A stretch of DNA of 64,000 nucleotides. Origin: Cryptomeria japonica (lineage: Eukaryota; Streptophyta; Pinopsida; Cupressales; Cupressaceae). Shown here piece after piece: positions 10,583 through 22,500 of this stretch; position 1 is the stretch's first letter, and every line of letters starts with the position of its first letter. The position numbers were made by a program, and so were the translations under genes. The notes beneath the pieces were generated by a model. It was not told where the DNA came from. It was given only the letters and a program-made list of their open reading frames with translations, and made no database searches. The DNA is taken from contig NC_081410.1 of NCBI RefSeq assembly GCF_030272615.1, positions 506,618,942-506,682,941 on the forward strand, given 5' to 3'.

Positions 10583-10880
10583 CATTACAATGATATCCAA
10601 AGTGAAAAATGAAAAGAGAAGAATCTCTTAAATAGAGATGAGAAGAGGAGAAACAAAGTAGCTTCTAAATCTATGAATGCCACCATTCATAATATGTGTG
10701 TGGAATGTGTCAAGATCCTCTTAAGGAGGATAAACTAAAATTCCTTAATAAAGGAAAATAAAATAAATGACTTGTCCTCACACATGTACTAGAGGAAAAA
10801 TTACATGTAGGGATTTCAATGGAATATCCCAAATTGAATACAAATAAACCTAAGACAAGTAAAGATTAAATATTCTAACA
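10344..10880 (-). repeat. 3' LTR of copia 2
   Basis: This 537-bp LTR is flanked outside by cttct. It holds a long (GA)n run (about 10532-10580) that is shorter and interrupted in the partner LTR. On the minus strand a TATTTAAG box lies at about 10627-10636, which could be the LTR core promoter. It differs from the partner by many scattered substitutions, so the insertion is old compared with copia 3. Confidence 0.93.
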
Positions 10881-10892
10881 TCCCCCCTTAAG
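10881..10892 (-). other. copia-2 polypurine tract
   Basis: The plus strand reads tccccccttaag directly beside the LTR end. On the minus strand this is the purine run CTTAAGGGGGGA, the expected plus-strand DNA primer next to the 3' LTR. Confidence 0.85.
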
Positions 10893-13694
10893 CTTTACTT
10901 GGGGAGTTTACATCAAACCCTTCAATGGGTTGCAAACCAAGATTTTTACTATGAAATTGGAACTTTTCTTTACAAAGTTGTTTTTTTTAAATATCAGCAA
11001 CTTGGTCTTTGCTCTTGCAATATATAAGTGAAACTTTCTTGTCTTCAATTTGTTATCTAATAAAGTGGTGTTGGAGAGAAATATTTTTGGTCCTTTCATG
11101 GAAGATAGGATTATTAAGCAGGGCAATAGCACTTTGATTGTCACAATACAATGGTGTTGGATCTTTTTGAGGTAGCCCCAAATCTTCAAACAATCTTCTA
11201 ATCTATAAGGCTTCTTTAAAGGCATTAGTGCATCCTTTATATTCAACTTCTGTGGAACCAAGTGAAGTGGATTGTTGTTTCTTATTATTCCAAGAAATGA
11301 CACCCAAACCAACAAAGAAACATTATCCACAAGTAGATTTCTCATCATTGGGATCTCCCCCTAGATCCGAATCAGTAAATCCTTTTAAAGTAAAATCACA
11401 ATTTGCATCATAAATTAAACCAACATGAAGAGTTCCTTTAATATATCTCAAATTATTTTTTGCAACTTTAAAGTGAGTTTGTTGAGGTTCAGATATAAAT
11501 CTAGAAACTAAACCCACACTATAAGAAATATCTAGTTTAATAAGATTTAAATAATTTAAACTTCTAACTAATTGTCTATATAAAGTAGCATCAACTAAAG
11601 GAGTTTTCATACCAAGCATTAATTTTGTGCCTAATTCACATGGAGTAGAAACATGATTAGCATCATTCATTTTAAACATGTCTAAAAGATCTTGAGCATA
11701 TTTACTTTGAGATAGAAAAATACTATTACTTGTTTGCCAAATTTGCATTCATGTAAAAGTCCTAAATCAATCATTTGAAATTTTTGATTGAGCTAAAACT
11801 TAATTTCATAAATCAAACTATTGGAACTTGAAGTTAGAATTAAATCATCTACGTATAAAATAATAATCATGATGCCATCTTTAGTATGTTTAATATATAA
11901 ATTTGGATCATTTTTGCTTCTAATGAAACCTTGAGAAAGAACTAATGCATTTATCTTAGTATACCATTCTCTAGGAGATTGTTTCAAACCATAAATTGAT
12001 TTCTTTAACTTGCAAACTAAATATTCATTACCTTCCTTAACAAAACTGGGAGGTTGAGACATATAAATTTCCTCATGTAAATCACTATTTAGAAAATCAC
12101 TTTTAACATCCATTTGATGAATAGGCCAATTCATATGAGAAGCTCAAACAAGAACAAACTTAATAGTAGGCATTTTAGCTACAAGAGCAATAGTTTCATT
12201 ATAATCTATGCCTTCGATTTGAGAAAAACCTCTAGCAACTAATCTAGCTTTAAACTTAGTAAATTCATTATTTCAATTCAATTTAGTTTTATATAACCGG
12301 TTATAAGAAACAAGATTTTTACCTTGAGGTAAAGAAACTAAATCCCAAGTTTGATTAGCAAGCAAATTTCATATTCTTCTTGCATAGCTTTTTGCCAATG
12401 AGGTTGATTTTAGTTTGATCAAAAGAATTAGGAACATTTAAATTCATAATAGTAGACATCAAAGCATAATTGCAATAATTTATCCTTCTAGCTTTCAGTT
12501 TATCCATTCTAGATAAATAATCATCACTGTCTTGAATCAAATTTTTAAACCATTTAGGCTTCCTTTTAGAAGTTATAGATTCATCATTAGAAGAAGAATC
12601 ATTACAACAAGAATATCATGATCATCATCACTATCACTTTTAGAAACATATGCATTAGCAGTAGGGTTTAGATAATGAGTAGGGTTGAGAGAAGGAGGTT
12701 CACCCTCCACAAATACAACCCGACTTTTAACAAATTCATTATCCTGCAGAGTAGAACAATCATAAATACTATTTTCAGCAATACAAACATATCTAGAAAA
12801 TTTAACTTTGTTAGTGACAGGATTGTAAACTCTATATGCTTTATAATATTCATCATAACCAAGAAATATACAAGGAGAAGATCTAGAATCTAATTTTTGC
12901 CTCTTTTCTTCAGGTTTATGAACATAAGAAATGAAACCAAAAATCCTTAAATGATTTCAATTAGGCTTTCTATCGGACCAAGCCTCTTCAAGAGTTATAT
13001 CCCTTAAGGCTTTGGTAGGTGTTCTATTAATAAGATACGTAGAAAAAGCCATAGCTTCAACCCAAAATTTATAATCCATATTCTTGGCATGCAATAAACA
13101 TCTAGTCATTTCAACAATGGTTCTATGCTTCCTTTCCGCTACACCATTTCATTGAGGTGTATAGGGAATAGTAAGCTCATGCATAATACCAAAAGATTTC
13201 GAATAACCATTAAATGCATTATGAAAATATTCCTTACCATTATCATTTCTATCGATTTTAATCTTAAAACCATATTGCCTTTCAACAAACATATGAAATT
13301 CAGTAAAAACATCAAGAAGTTGATCCTTGCTATGAAGGAAATAGATCCAAGTTCTCTTGGAAAACACATCAACAAATGTAAGCACATACCTTGATCCTTG
13401 GATGGAGGTATTCTCCATGGGCCCCAAAAGGTCACAATGAATGAGGTGCAATTTATGATTAGCCCCCCATGACTGACCATGACGAAAGGGCTCCCTATGC
13501 ATCTTACCACTCATGCATCTTGTGCATAGAATTTTAGAGCGAACAATGCTAGGCAATCCATCTACCATATTTTCTTTTTGCATCAAGGCAATATTATTAT
13601 AATTTATGTGGCCAAGTCTTTCATGCAGAACAATAAAATCAATTGTAGTAAGCAAAGAATACTTTCAATGAGCAAACTCATAAAAATTGAATAA
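10893..13694 (-). pseudogene. copia-2 pol: integrase, reverse transcriptase, RNase H, broken
   Basis: The GAG-pre-integrase motif HERLGHINYNN is near 13620. The integrase core follows to about 13130, with HCDLLGPM, VDVFSKRTWIYF and IDRNDNGKEYF, then NGVAERKHRT after an in-frame stop near 13149. RT is at 11793-12134 (MDVKSDFLNSDLHEEIYMSQPP, YGLKQSPREWY, LYVDDLILTSS). The RT end and RNase H start are at 11323-11748 (TPCELGTKLM, FTDSDLGGDPNDEKSTCG), with the RNase H remainder down to about 10910 in another frame. Several stops and frameshifts make it non-functional. The integrase aspartate position in IDRND deviates from the usual TDRG. Confidence 0.88.
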
Positions 13695-14871
13695 GGGCAA
13701 GTGCAAGGTAATGAGTCACAAATTCGCGGAAGTCCGCGCATTGGAAAATGCGCTCTTATAAACGGGGCCCGTTTTCAAAAAATGGGGGCCCGTTTGTGCT
13801 TCGGGCTCCCGAGCCGAAAGGTAACGGGGGCCCGTTTTGTTTACAAAACGGGGGCCCGCTTTTAAACAAAACGGGGGCCCGTTTCTAAAAACGGGCCCCC
13901 GTTTTGTTTAAAAGCGGGCCCCCGTTTCTAAACGGCATTTTTCCTTTTTTTCCACAATCCGCCCTTGTTTGAAAATGGGGGCCCGTTTTGTGGAAGTTGA
14001 TTCCACAACCCGCCACTTGACTCGGGATTAGGCCCGAGATAGGCCTGGGATGGCCACACCTGAGACATGGACCTGCAAATTCAAATCTCCATGAATGAAA
14101 GCACAAATATGAACTTCAGAAATAGTTTACGCGCCTCTAATTAGAGAATTTTTATACGAAATTAAAACCCATTTCAGATTATACTGTCTAGATTCTAAAT
14201 ATGTAAATTTATTTAAAAATTGATTATTTTAACTATTTTTCATTTAATTTATACTAAATCGGGTCCATAAATTTGAAATATTAACTAATTTTGTTAATTT
14301 AATAACTTTTTTATTTTAAAGAATTTTGGAAAAAAAATTATATGTCATCAATCTACACAAAATTCTTTTGTATTTAAAAAAAAAAAAAAATCAAAAAATG
14401 TTAAGTTTACATCAAATTATGTGGGTCGTACACGTCAAATTTTTAAAAAGATAATTACGGCCATTAAAAAATTAATTAAAAAAAAAATATTAGAAAAAAA
14501 AATACAAAAAAATATGCTCATCAATCTTCAGTGTGTTACAAACCATTTCCCAAAACGGTTTGAGAAAATAATTTTAATTGTGTCAAAAAGTGTGGGTCAT
14601 ACACATGCATGGTATGGTCCTGAAACAGGCATTTTTAAAACATAGTTTTCAGAACTCCATTTAAAAAGTTATTTTTTATTATGTGGGTATTAAAATAAAT
14701 TATATATTTGGAAACTACACTCAGAGGGCTATCTTTTATATTACTGACTTTTTCCAAGATTCAATCTCTAAGTGTTTCAAAATTTAAGCTCAAATGAGAC
14801 AAAATCTGAAAATCAGGGAAAACACTTCCACTTTTTGGCCAAAAAGTGGACTCATCTTCTTGCACTGACCC
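13695..14871. mobile_element. 1177-bp TIR DNA element inside copia 2, unclassified
   Basis: The ends are imperfect inverted repeats of about 24 bp. The left end is GGGCAAGTGCAAG..AATGAGTC; the right end read inward is GGGTCAGTGCAAGAAGATGAGTC. ATAA flanks both sides (13691-13694 and 14872-14875). Removing the element and one ATAA lets the copia-2 frame run on. Inside are a GC-rich palindrome array (13755-14010) and AT-rich DNA. A perfect 22-bp palindrome (14828-14849) lies next to the right end. No transposase is present, so it is non-autonomous. A 4-bp duplication does not fit the common superfamilies cleanly; a 3-bp TAA reading (PIF/Harbinger-like) would leave one unpaired base. Confidence 0.85.
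13755..14010. repeat. GC-rich palindrome array and perfect hairpin
   Basis: At least eight copies of an AAACGGGGGCCCGTTT-like unit occur in this stretch, two of them in the reverse orientation (GGGCCCCC). The core is a perfect inverted repeat with 36-bp arms, 13849-13884 and 13889-13924, around a 4-base loop (ctaa). Smaller hairpins include TTGTGGAA/TTCCACAA at about 13987-14007. The array is very GC-rich inside an AT-rich host element. The short open frame on the minus strand here is a by-product. Confidence 0.93.
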
Positions 14872-16135
14872 ATAAGTTATCATTGTCTATTTTAGCATTA
14901 GCAATAACTTGATTATGCTTTTGATGAATAATATAATGTACATATCCTTATAGAATTCAATCTTATAATCTTGGAAAATCTTAGCAATAGAAAAAAAAAA
15001 AAAAATTAATTCAGGAACATAAAGAACATCATGTAATTTACCATTAGGAACATTGACATTACCAACAACTTCTACTTTACAAGTATAATTGTGAGCAAGT
15101 TGAACAGGAATATTTGAAGTATCAAGTTGCATATAATTAAAAAAAAATTAATGAGAAGTAACATGTTGCGATGCACCAGAATCAATAATTCATTCAAGAG
15201 GCTTTGAAACATTGTAACTATAAGTAAATGCATGATGAGATGAATTACCATTATTATTACCTTTCTTATAATTAGGTTTATGTTGTTGATTATTTTGATC
15301 ATTTTGGTTCATGGGCTTTATACAATTTTGTTTCTTAAAACAATTATTAGTCACATGACCATCCTTACCACAATACATACAATGGGGTCTCTTACAATAA
15401 TTTATTTTTTGATTATTATTAGAATTGTTATTATAGGATTTAGAATGAAATTTATTATTAGAATAGTGATTATTGGATTTAAAATGATTATTATGATTTT
15501 TATTTTTAGACATAAAAGTATGTTCACTACTTTTAAGAGTACCAAACTGAATTGATTTGGCTTCCTCCTGACGTAATAAATTACGAAAAATATTATAGGT
15601 CGATTGAGTAGCTAAAGTAGGAATAGCAAACTAAGCATGAATATCAGTAATAAAGTATCGAAATTGACAAGGAAGACATTTTTTAAGAATAAGATGAGTT
15701 AAACATAAATCTTCTAGTTTAACTCCTAAACCAGTTAATTGACTATTAATAGAATCAAAATTTAATAAGAATTCATGCATGGATTTAAAATCCATATACC
15801 TGACGTCGTCGAGTTGATATTGAAGTTGAGTGTTTCGGGATTCATTTGAGCTATCATAAGTTGTTTTAAAAATTTCTCATGCTTCATACGCTTTTGTACA
15901 ATTTTGAATAAGAACATACAATTCAGGAACCATCGAAATATCAATTAAACCAAGTGCTTCCTTATTTTGATCCTTCCATCTATCTTGGTCAGCTTGAGGT
16001 GCACTTGAAGTGGGCTCTAAGTTTTTATTAGTAGCAACATCCAAAAGGTGCTTGAAACGAAAAAATAAAGGAAATATGTGTTTTCCATGAATTTTAATTA
16101 CTACTATTTAATTTAATTTCATAAATTAATGTAGA
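14872..16135 (-). pseudogene. copia-2 gag and protease, broken
   Basis: Gag begins near 16130 with a degraded IKIHGK..FRFKHLLD segment and runs through a gag core (about 15600-16060, including QLQYQLDDVRYMDFKSMHEF). An Asn-rich stretch is followed by the zinc knuckle CMYCGKDGHVTNNC at 15190-15513. The protease active site IIDSGASQHVT lies near 15160-15190, with its Trp codon turned into a stop. The protease remainder is at 14887-15132 (GNVNVPNGKLHDVLYVPELI). A poly-T run near 14991-15005 and several stops break the frame. Confidence 0.85.
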
Positions 16136-17441
16136 CATGATACCAAAATAATGAACAAATTATGATTAGTATTAAAAAAAATACCCCTTAGATTAAAAAC
16201 AAAAAAATAACCTCTTTGATTAAAAAAGAACTAAATTTCACTAATAATATTAAAAATAAATAAATTGTTATATATATTTATCAACAAATGTTATTTTTAA
16301 ATCTTTAATAAAAAATTTAAATTTAAAAAATGTAAATTTTAGTTACATAAATTTAATATTAAAAAAAATTTAAATCTTTATTAATAATAAAATAAAACAG
16401 TCTAAATTTAAAACTTTATTAAAAATAAAATAATTTATTTTTAAACTTCTAATATACTTTAAAAAAAATTATTTATTAAAAGTTTATAAACATTAATTTT
16501 TTTAATACGTGAATGTTATAGAATCTTTTTATAAACTTAACTTTATTTTATTTGAAATGAATTTTACATGAATTTTACTGTGTTAAAGAAACTAAACTTC
16601 TTTACTTTATGTTAAAGAAACTAAAGTTTGATTTTAAAAAATTGAAACTTTGAACCGTAGGTATTAAGTTTGTTTGGAAAAATAATATTAATTCAAACTA
16701 ACAACATTTGTTGCAGAAAATATGAGAGCGGGTCTGTAGAAATAATAGGTATGGGTAAAGAAACCATACAAATGGCAGAGGTGTTCTTTTGAGCAAAATG
16801 AATGATTAGTTCAGAAATGTAAGAAGGAATAAAACCAGAAACTATTGATTGCAAAATTAAAAACCTTTAGAGACTGCTAAAAGAGTGAAATGAGAGATAC
16901 AAAGATTACAAAAAGTAGAAGAATGAAGAAAATATATTTTTTTGGTTTAAATTGTCAAAAACAATATTAATGAAACAGATAGAATGAATGATAAAGTGGA
17001 AAAATATGTTATTGATGAATCGCTTTTGGAAAGTCTGCAGAGAAAATTTAGAATGCTGAAGGTTAATAGAGGCGAAATTTTTTTAAAAAACTTAGAAGCG
17101 AATCAGATATGTAACTCAATAATAAATCAATTTTGGTGGCAAGCCTTCCAAAACAAGCTAGAAAAAATGGGTGTGGTAGCAAGCCTTCCAAAACCCAAAC
17201 TCAAACCAGAAAGAAGACTTTGACGGCAAGCCTTCCAAAGCTTCCAAAGCTTTAAAAAACCTATTTTTAAACTAGAATCAAAATGGACTAGACCTGCATG
17301 CAAACTTGTTAAAAAGCTTGAAAAAATAAAATTAAAACAGAATAAACTTCTTCTCTTCTCTCAAAGAGTGCCTCCAAGAAAAGTGAGCTCCAAAAAAAAA
17401 TGGCAACCTTCATCAACTTCCACTTAAACAAGTGTCAGTAA
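16136..17441 (-). other. copia-2 leader or inserted DNA, no ORF
   Basis: About 1.3 kb separates the gag start from the primer-binding site, far longer than a usual copia leader. The first half (about 16140-16700) is extremely AT-rich. The second half contains three copies of a ggcaagccttccaaa phrase (about 17137-17240). A short plus-strand open frame at 16984-17223 has no recognisable feature. It could hide an old insertion, but I cannot mark its ends. Confidence 0.5.
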
Positions 17442-17456
17442 CCTGTTTTGATACCA
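17442..17456 (-). other. copia-2 primer-binding site
   Basis: The minus strand reads TGGTATCAAAACAGG immediately beside the LTR start at 17457. It matches the initiator-Met tRNA site at TGGTATCA and deviates after that. Confidence 0.8.
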
Positions 17457-17643
17457 TGAAAAGAAATATAAGAGCAAGAAAATAAAAAAATAAATTTAAT
17501 TAAGTATATTGATTGAAGTAATGTTACCAAAGTAGAGAGCAACTTGAGAACAATCACCTAAAACTTGAAGAGGAGACACAAGAGATTTTGAAAGGGGAAA
17601 AGAAAAGAAAACACCTTATGTATTATGAATGAAGGCAAAGTCT

Positions 17644-17676
<33 letters not shown>

Positions 17677-17978
17677 AGCTCATAACAATGATATCCAAAA
17701 AGAAGAATGAAAGGAGAAGCATCTCTTAAATCGAGATGAGAAGAGGAGATACAAAGTAACTCCCAAATCTATGAATGCCACTATTCATAATATGTGTGTG
17801 CAATGTGTCAACATCCTCTTAAGGAGGATAAACTCATATTCCTTAATAAAGGAAAATTAAAAAAATGACTTGTCCTCACACATGTACTAGAGGACAAATT
17901 ACATGTAGGGATTCCAAAGAAATATCTCAACCTAAATAAAAATAAACCTAAGACAAGTAAAGATTAAATATTCTAACA
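17457..17978 (-). repeat. 5' LTR of copia 2
   Basis: This is the partner of 10344-10880. It is 522 bp, with the same TGAAA start and TTCTAACA end, and is followed by the target copy cttct (17979-17983). The length difference from the partner comes mainly from the GA microsatellite (about 17640-17676 here). Confidence 0.93.
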
Positions 17979-18149
17979 CTTCTTGATCTCCCTTGATCTT
18001 CCTAGAATTTGTTATGACCATAAATTAAAGTTGTTTGAAAGCTCTTTGCAGGGTTGATGCCTATACAAGTAATTGTAATGGTTTCCAAATAAACCAAGAA
18101 ATAATACAAATATTATTGAGAGGGAAGCCAATACCTATTACCAATTTAT

Positions 18150-19595
18150 ATATTAGTTTTTTATTACATGAAAAAATGGTTTTGAAGGGGCCCTGAAACC
18201 TTTTACAACAAATTAGAAAAAAGATGAAAAAAGAAAGGCCCAGCTAGAAAGAACATAACAACAAATAGAAATAGCTGGCGGAAACAAAAATCCAACAAGA
18301 GAACCAAAAGTAACAAAAGGACAACACACGACACCAAAGGGACAACCAAGAGCATAGGACAACAGAACTAAGAGAAATTCTTAAGAAGCTCCACAACCTC
18401 TTTCTCCAGTTGAACCATAAAGGAAGCAACAATCTTTTACTAGGTCCAACAACCACACCTTTAGCGGTCAAGTCCTTGTCCTCATAAATATCCATCGTAT
18501 TCTTTTCCAACTCGATTTGTTCTAGTTTATTAATCAATAGTCTAAAATTATCTACTGAAGCTTCCATGATTTTGTGGCTTTGTTCTTCAATCTTCTTTAG
18601 GGTTTCCTCATGACTGTAAGCCCTCTTTTCTAGCTCATTGAACCTAGCCTCCACAGTCTTGAATTTGGAACCATAAGCCTCAGTAATAGCCTTTGCATCG
18701 GTAATGTCTTTTGTTGATTCCATTAGATTATTAGGCAAAGAATTGAGATTACCCGTCCCGACAGCTTCCAGAATGTCCATTTTCTTTAAAGAGGCCTCTT
18801 GTTTAGAATTCAAACTTTCAATCTCCAAGTAGACCCATTTTATAGCCTTATAAATCTCCATCACCCCATTCTTCACAGTGTGAAGCATAGCTATGGGAGA
18901 ATCACAGTTATCCTTATTGAAGTCTGAAAAATCAATATTGTCCTCCAGGGTTTCCACATCAACAATTGTGAGTCTATCTTTAGGAGGCAGATTCTCCCCT
19001 TCCGCCACATTATTTCCCTCTTTCTCCACACCACAAATCTGTCTATTAGGAGACAAAGGAGGAAAAGGCACCTTTGAGGTACCAAACTCCTTCTTTGGGC
19101 TGATATCAAGGATAGTTGGACTGCGCTTAGTTTTCTTCTTAGGTGGTGGGGTGGAATTTTCACTTTCAGTCTCCATACCATCATCATCCTCATCATCTTA
19201 TTCAACTAGTTGCCCTCCTCCTCTTGCAACTTTTTCCTATTTCCCTTAGCCCCTTTCCCGAAAATCATTCTGCCAGAACTAGAAGCCATATCTTTATCCT
19301 TCTCCTTTCCAGTTCCCTTAGCAAGGGTATCCATGTAAAGATCACCTTCCAACTCTGTATTAGACCCCTCATCTTCATTAACATCTGAGTTCTATGACTC
19401 CTCTTCTGAGGCAAAAACCACTATGATAGAGTGTTGAACAAAGGTGGCCTTAACATGATTATATTAAAACAACATTAACCCTTCATGCATGGGCGGATTG
19501 CTATCCAGGTTGGCCCTAAAATCCTTTATACTAACTTTCAAGGAACAATACAGGTAGAAAGGAATTGACACCATATCTTTGTGGTGGAAGTGATT
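18150..19595 (-). pseudogene. uncharacterised repeat-family ORF, C-terminal half and 3' tail
   Basis: The minus-strand frame from 19590 to about 18440 encodes a hydrophilic protein. After a stop near 19200 the open part (18244-19176) has a Pro/Lys-rich N-terminal stretch (TPPPKKKTKRSPTILDISP). A helical, coiled-coil-like region follows (about residues 100-230, for example MESTKDITDAKAITEAYG and ELEKRAYSHEETLKKIEEQ). The 3' tail has a ggggcccc-containing run (about 18188-18200) and a TAATAAAAAAC run near 18155-18170, like the end of a retroposed unit. The frame continues from 30972-31803, from which it is split by the gypsy. No known domain is certain. Confidence 0.7.
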
Positions 19596-22500
19596 TGTAA
19601 CAACCCACCATAATTAATTCAACAAAATTGAGTATTCTTTTTTTTTGTGTGTGTGTTTAATTTAATCATTATGTTTTATTCAATTGCATAGTCTGGGCAT
19701 CCATCCATTTGGATTAGGCATTCATCCATCTAGGATGAGCATCTAACCATACGGGTTAGGCATTTGTCCATACGGGACATAAGGTTTCATCTATCCAATA
19801 CGGGATAGGCATCTACCCATACGGGGTAGGCATCTATCCAATCGGGATAGGAGGTGCTCTAGCCAGAGACTTAGACTCATCGAGACCATTCGGGTCCTGA
19901 GTCACTCACTAAGTACTACACTTTTCTAACAGAAGTGCACTGAGGTCGCCATCCTTAGGAGTAATTAATAACATAATACAAGCTTGAATTTTGTCTCGGA
20001 ATTTGGCTTAAAGCCTCGAGAAATCAAGCGAATCCATACGGGATTCCTTCCGAGTATGCATTGAATTACTTTTTTCCAATTTAATTATCTTACCTTTCAA
20101 AATGGGATTCTTACTCAACCTTTCCTTACCAATCCTAGACCCCACCCACGAATGCCTGAGTGCGAGCGACAACTCCATCCCAAGACTGCCTACATACCCA
20201 CTTCGGCACGAGATCAAGGTGTAAAGTATGTAGTTCTATTTTCTACTCTATGGTTTGATGTAAACTGATAAGTGGGTACGCAACCCTTTCTAGGGTCAAT
20301 GTCCCGGACAGTTTCTCTGTGGTTGCTACCCACGATGGTAGCGCTTAAGCAAAGGCTCAAGATGGCCTATTGCTTGTGGCCTAAAACAACTAGATCCTAA
20401 CACCTATCATGAGCGTCACCCCTGACCAAATTGTCAATCACCAATATCTCTTCAAGATGAAAAAAAATCAATTTCACAAAAGCATTTAACTTAACCATCC
20501 CTAAAGGAGGTTTACTATGGTTTATCTCAATGGATGTGAATTTATTTAAAAGTTATCTTATTAGATTATCGATCCAAGGGGGATTACCCGCCCCTTGGAT
20601 TTTAACTTCCAAGTGTCCCTTATTACTCCCCAATGATTTATAGGGTCTATGCCACAGACGTCGTTGATGTAGCTTTATTAGGTGTTAAGTGCAGTAGTTC
20701 AACACGACGACATTACCTGTAAGTGTGACCCAGAGGCATTGTATATACTAAACGCTACTTGGTTTTAGTTTTCCAACTTCCTTTATTTAGTTTTCTAACT
20801 ACAAAAACATCATGCTTGGAAACAATTACTAATTGAACACGTAAAATTTAAACATTGCAAAGCTCAATTAATTGAAATAATTACTTGATGAATTACATGG
20901 AATAAAACCATATTTAACATTATTTATTATTCAAAACCTTGGAGTATAACTTTGCATTATAATAACAATTAGGAAACTTGCATAATAATAATTAAACGTG
21001 AAACGCCAATAAATGAAATCAATGTGAAGCAATTTGCATGAGGTGGAGGTAGTGTAGGTTACATGCGAGAATATCGCTTATAAGCCACTAATCCCACAAT
21101 ACAATTTAGCTTCAAATCATTTAATATGAATTAATTGCTAGTGGAAAAAAAAACATCTAATTATAAAACTTGATAAAATTTAATCACAATTTATAAATTG
21201 CTAAAAAAAATTTATCTAAGTGTAAATTTTTTTAATAAACTAAAATTATATAAGAAAAAGAATTTAATTAACATATATAAAAAAAAAAATTAACATTTAA
21301 CATTGCCATTGGTTGGCATTTAAAAAGGGTAAGTGGGAGGGGGACCCCATAGTCCCCTCCACTACCATGTGGCCACTGCCGCAGCAGTGACCACAGGCTA
21401 GTGGAGGGTACCGTAATGGTACCACTCCCCCCATGAAGTGTTAACTCTGCCTGCGGCCCACTACTTCGTGCAAAGTGCTGGGTACCGCGTACATGGCATA
21501 AATTAAAATTTCTAATTACTATGTCATTTTACATTTGCATAAAAGAAATTTATAATTACTATATATATATATATATATATATGATTTCCAATTTTAATTT
21601 ATTTAAACAAGAGAGTAGAGTTTAACCAGCATACAAAATGAAAGCAATAAGAGAAATTAACACAAAGAGTTTATTCAGAAGGATTTATTCCTTAGTTTCA
21701 GCTATTATCCAGAGAGGAGTGGATTCCTAGACACAAAAATAATAAAGGAACCAAATGATAAGCAACACAGAGGATTATTCTCAGCGAATCTATCCCTCCA
21801 CTTCAACTAATTTTTACAGAGGAAATAGATATAACCAGATAAAGGAAATCAAATGAGGAATTCACAGAGAAATTTATTTTAAGAACGAGATTTAGATTTC
21901 CAAAGAAATGAATTAGAGATAAAGATTAAGATTCAGTCACACAGGGAGGAGTTTTATTCCAGAAAAAGAGATTTTAAGAGAATAAAGGAATTATGATTTT
22001 TTTGCATAAATCTAAAATCTTGGAAAAAAAACAAAAGCAAGCTTTTGTGCATATTTCATAAGGAAAATAAAATAAATAATAGAACTATCCTTTACTTGCA
22101 TTATGTGGAGGAATTTTATCACTATTTATTCCTAAATTAAAAAAGAAAAGATTTATATTCAAATAAAACTTTTGAAAGGAGATCTAGAAGCTATATTTTC
22201 TTTTGATAATATAAATTTCTCATTTGACAAAGGAGAGAACTTGGTTTGTTTTTTGAAGCTTGATGTTGGATCCTTTAGCTATCCTTGATCCTTCCTTGCA
22301 ACTTGAGAGAGATTTTTCCAAGGCAACAACTTAAAATCCTGCAACAAAAATGAGACTACCAAAGAAAAACTTGGGAAAATTTTCCTTCCAATCATAATCA
22401 TCTCCCATTTTTGAAAACTTGCATAACATTTATAAGAAACAATCCCTGTATTCCACTATCTATAATTTTAATTAAAAAAAAGAGATTCTTTCCCAATTTT

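Larger units (their letters stand above)
10344..17978 (-). mobile_element. complete Ty1/copia retrotransposon 2, with nested DNA element
   Basis: The boundaries are exact. Direct LTRs at 10344-10880 and 17457-17978 begin TGAAA and end TTCTAACA on the plus strand, and the 5-bp target duplication CTTCT flanks both ends (10339-10343 and 17979-17983). The minus-strand order is primer site, gag, protease, integrase, RT, RNase H and polypurine tract. The coding frame is riddled with stops. A 1177-bp TIR element is inserted at 13695-14871. Without it the element would be about 6.45 kb. Confidence 0.95.

Noticed and set aside
13755-14010. CRISPR-like array
   Set aside because: Units are palindromic and irregularly spaced without unique spacers or cas genes, in eukaryotic transposon DNA.
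13885-14106. Minus-strand open frame in the GC-rich array
   Set aside because: It is produced by the GGGCCC palindromes; the sequence is explained as repeat structure, not coding.
16984-17223. 79-codon plus-strand ORF in the copia-2 leader
   Set aside because: No recognisable domain, opposite to the element, and in a degraded segment.
18244-18440. Hydrophobic C-terminal tail of the repeat ORF as a membrane anchor
   Set aside because: The stretch after VVVGPSK reads like 3' untranslated T-rich sequence in frame by chance, next to the retroposon tail.
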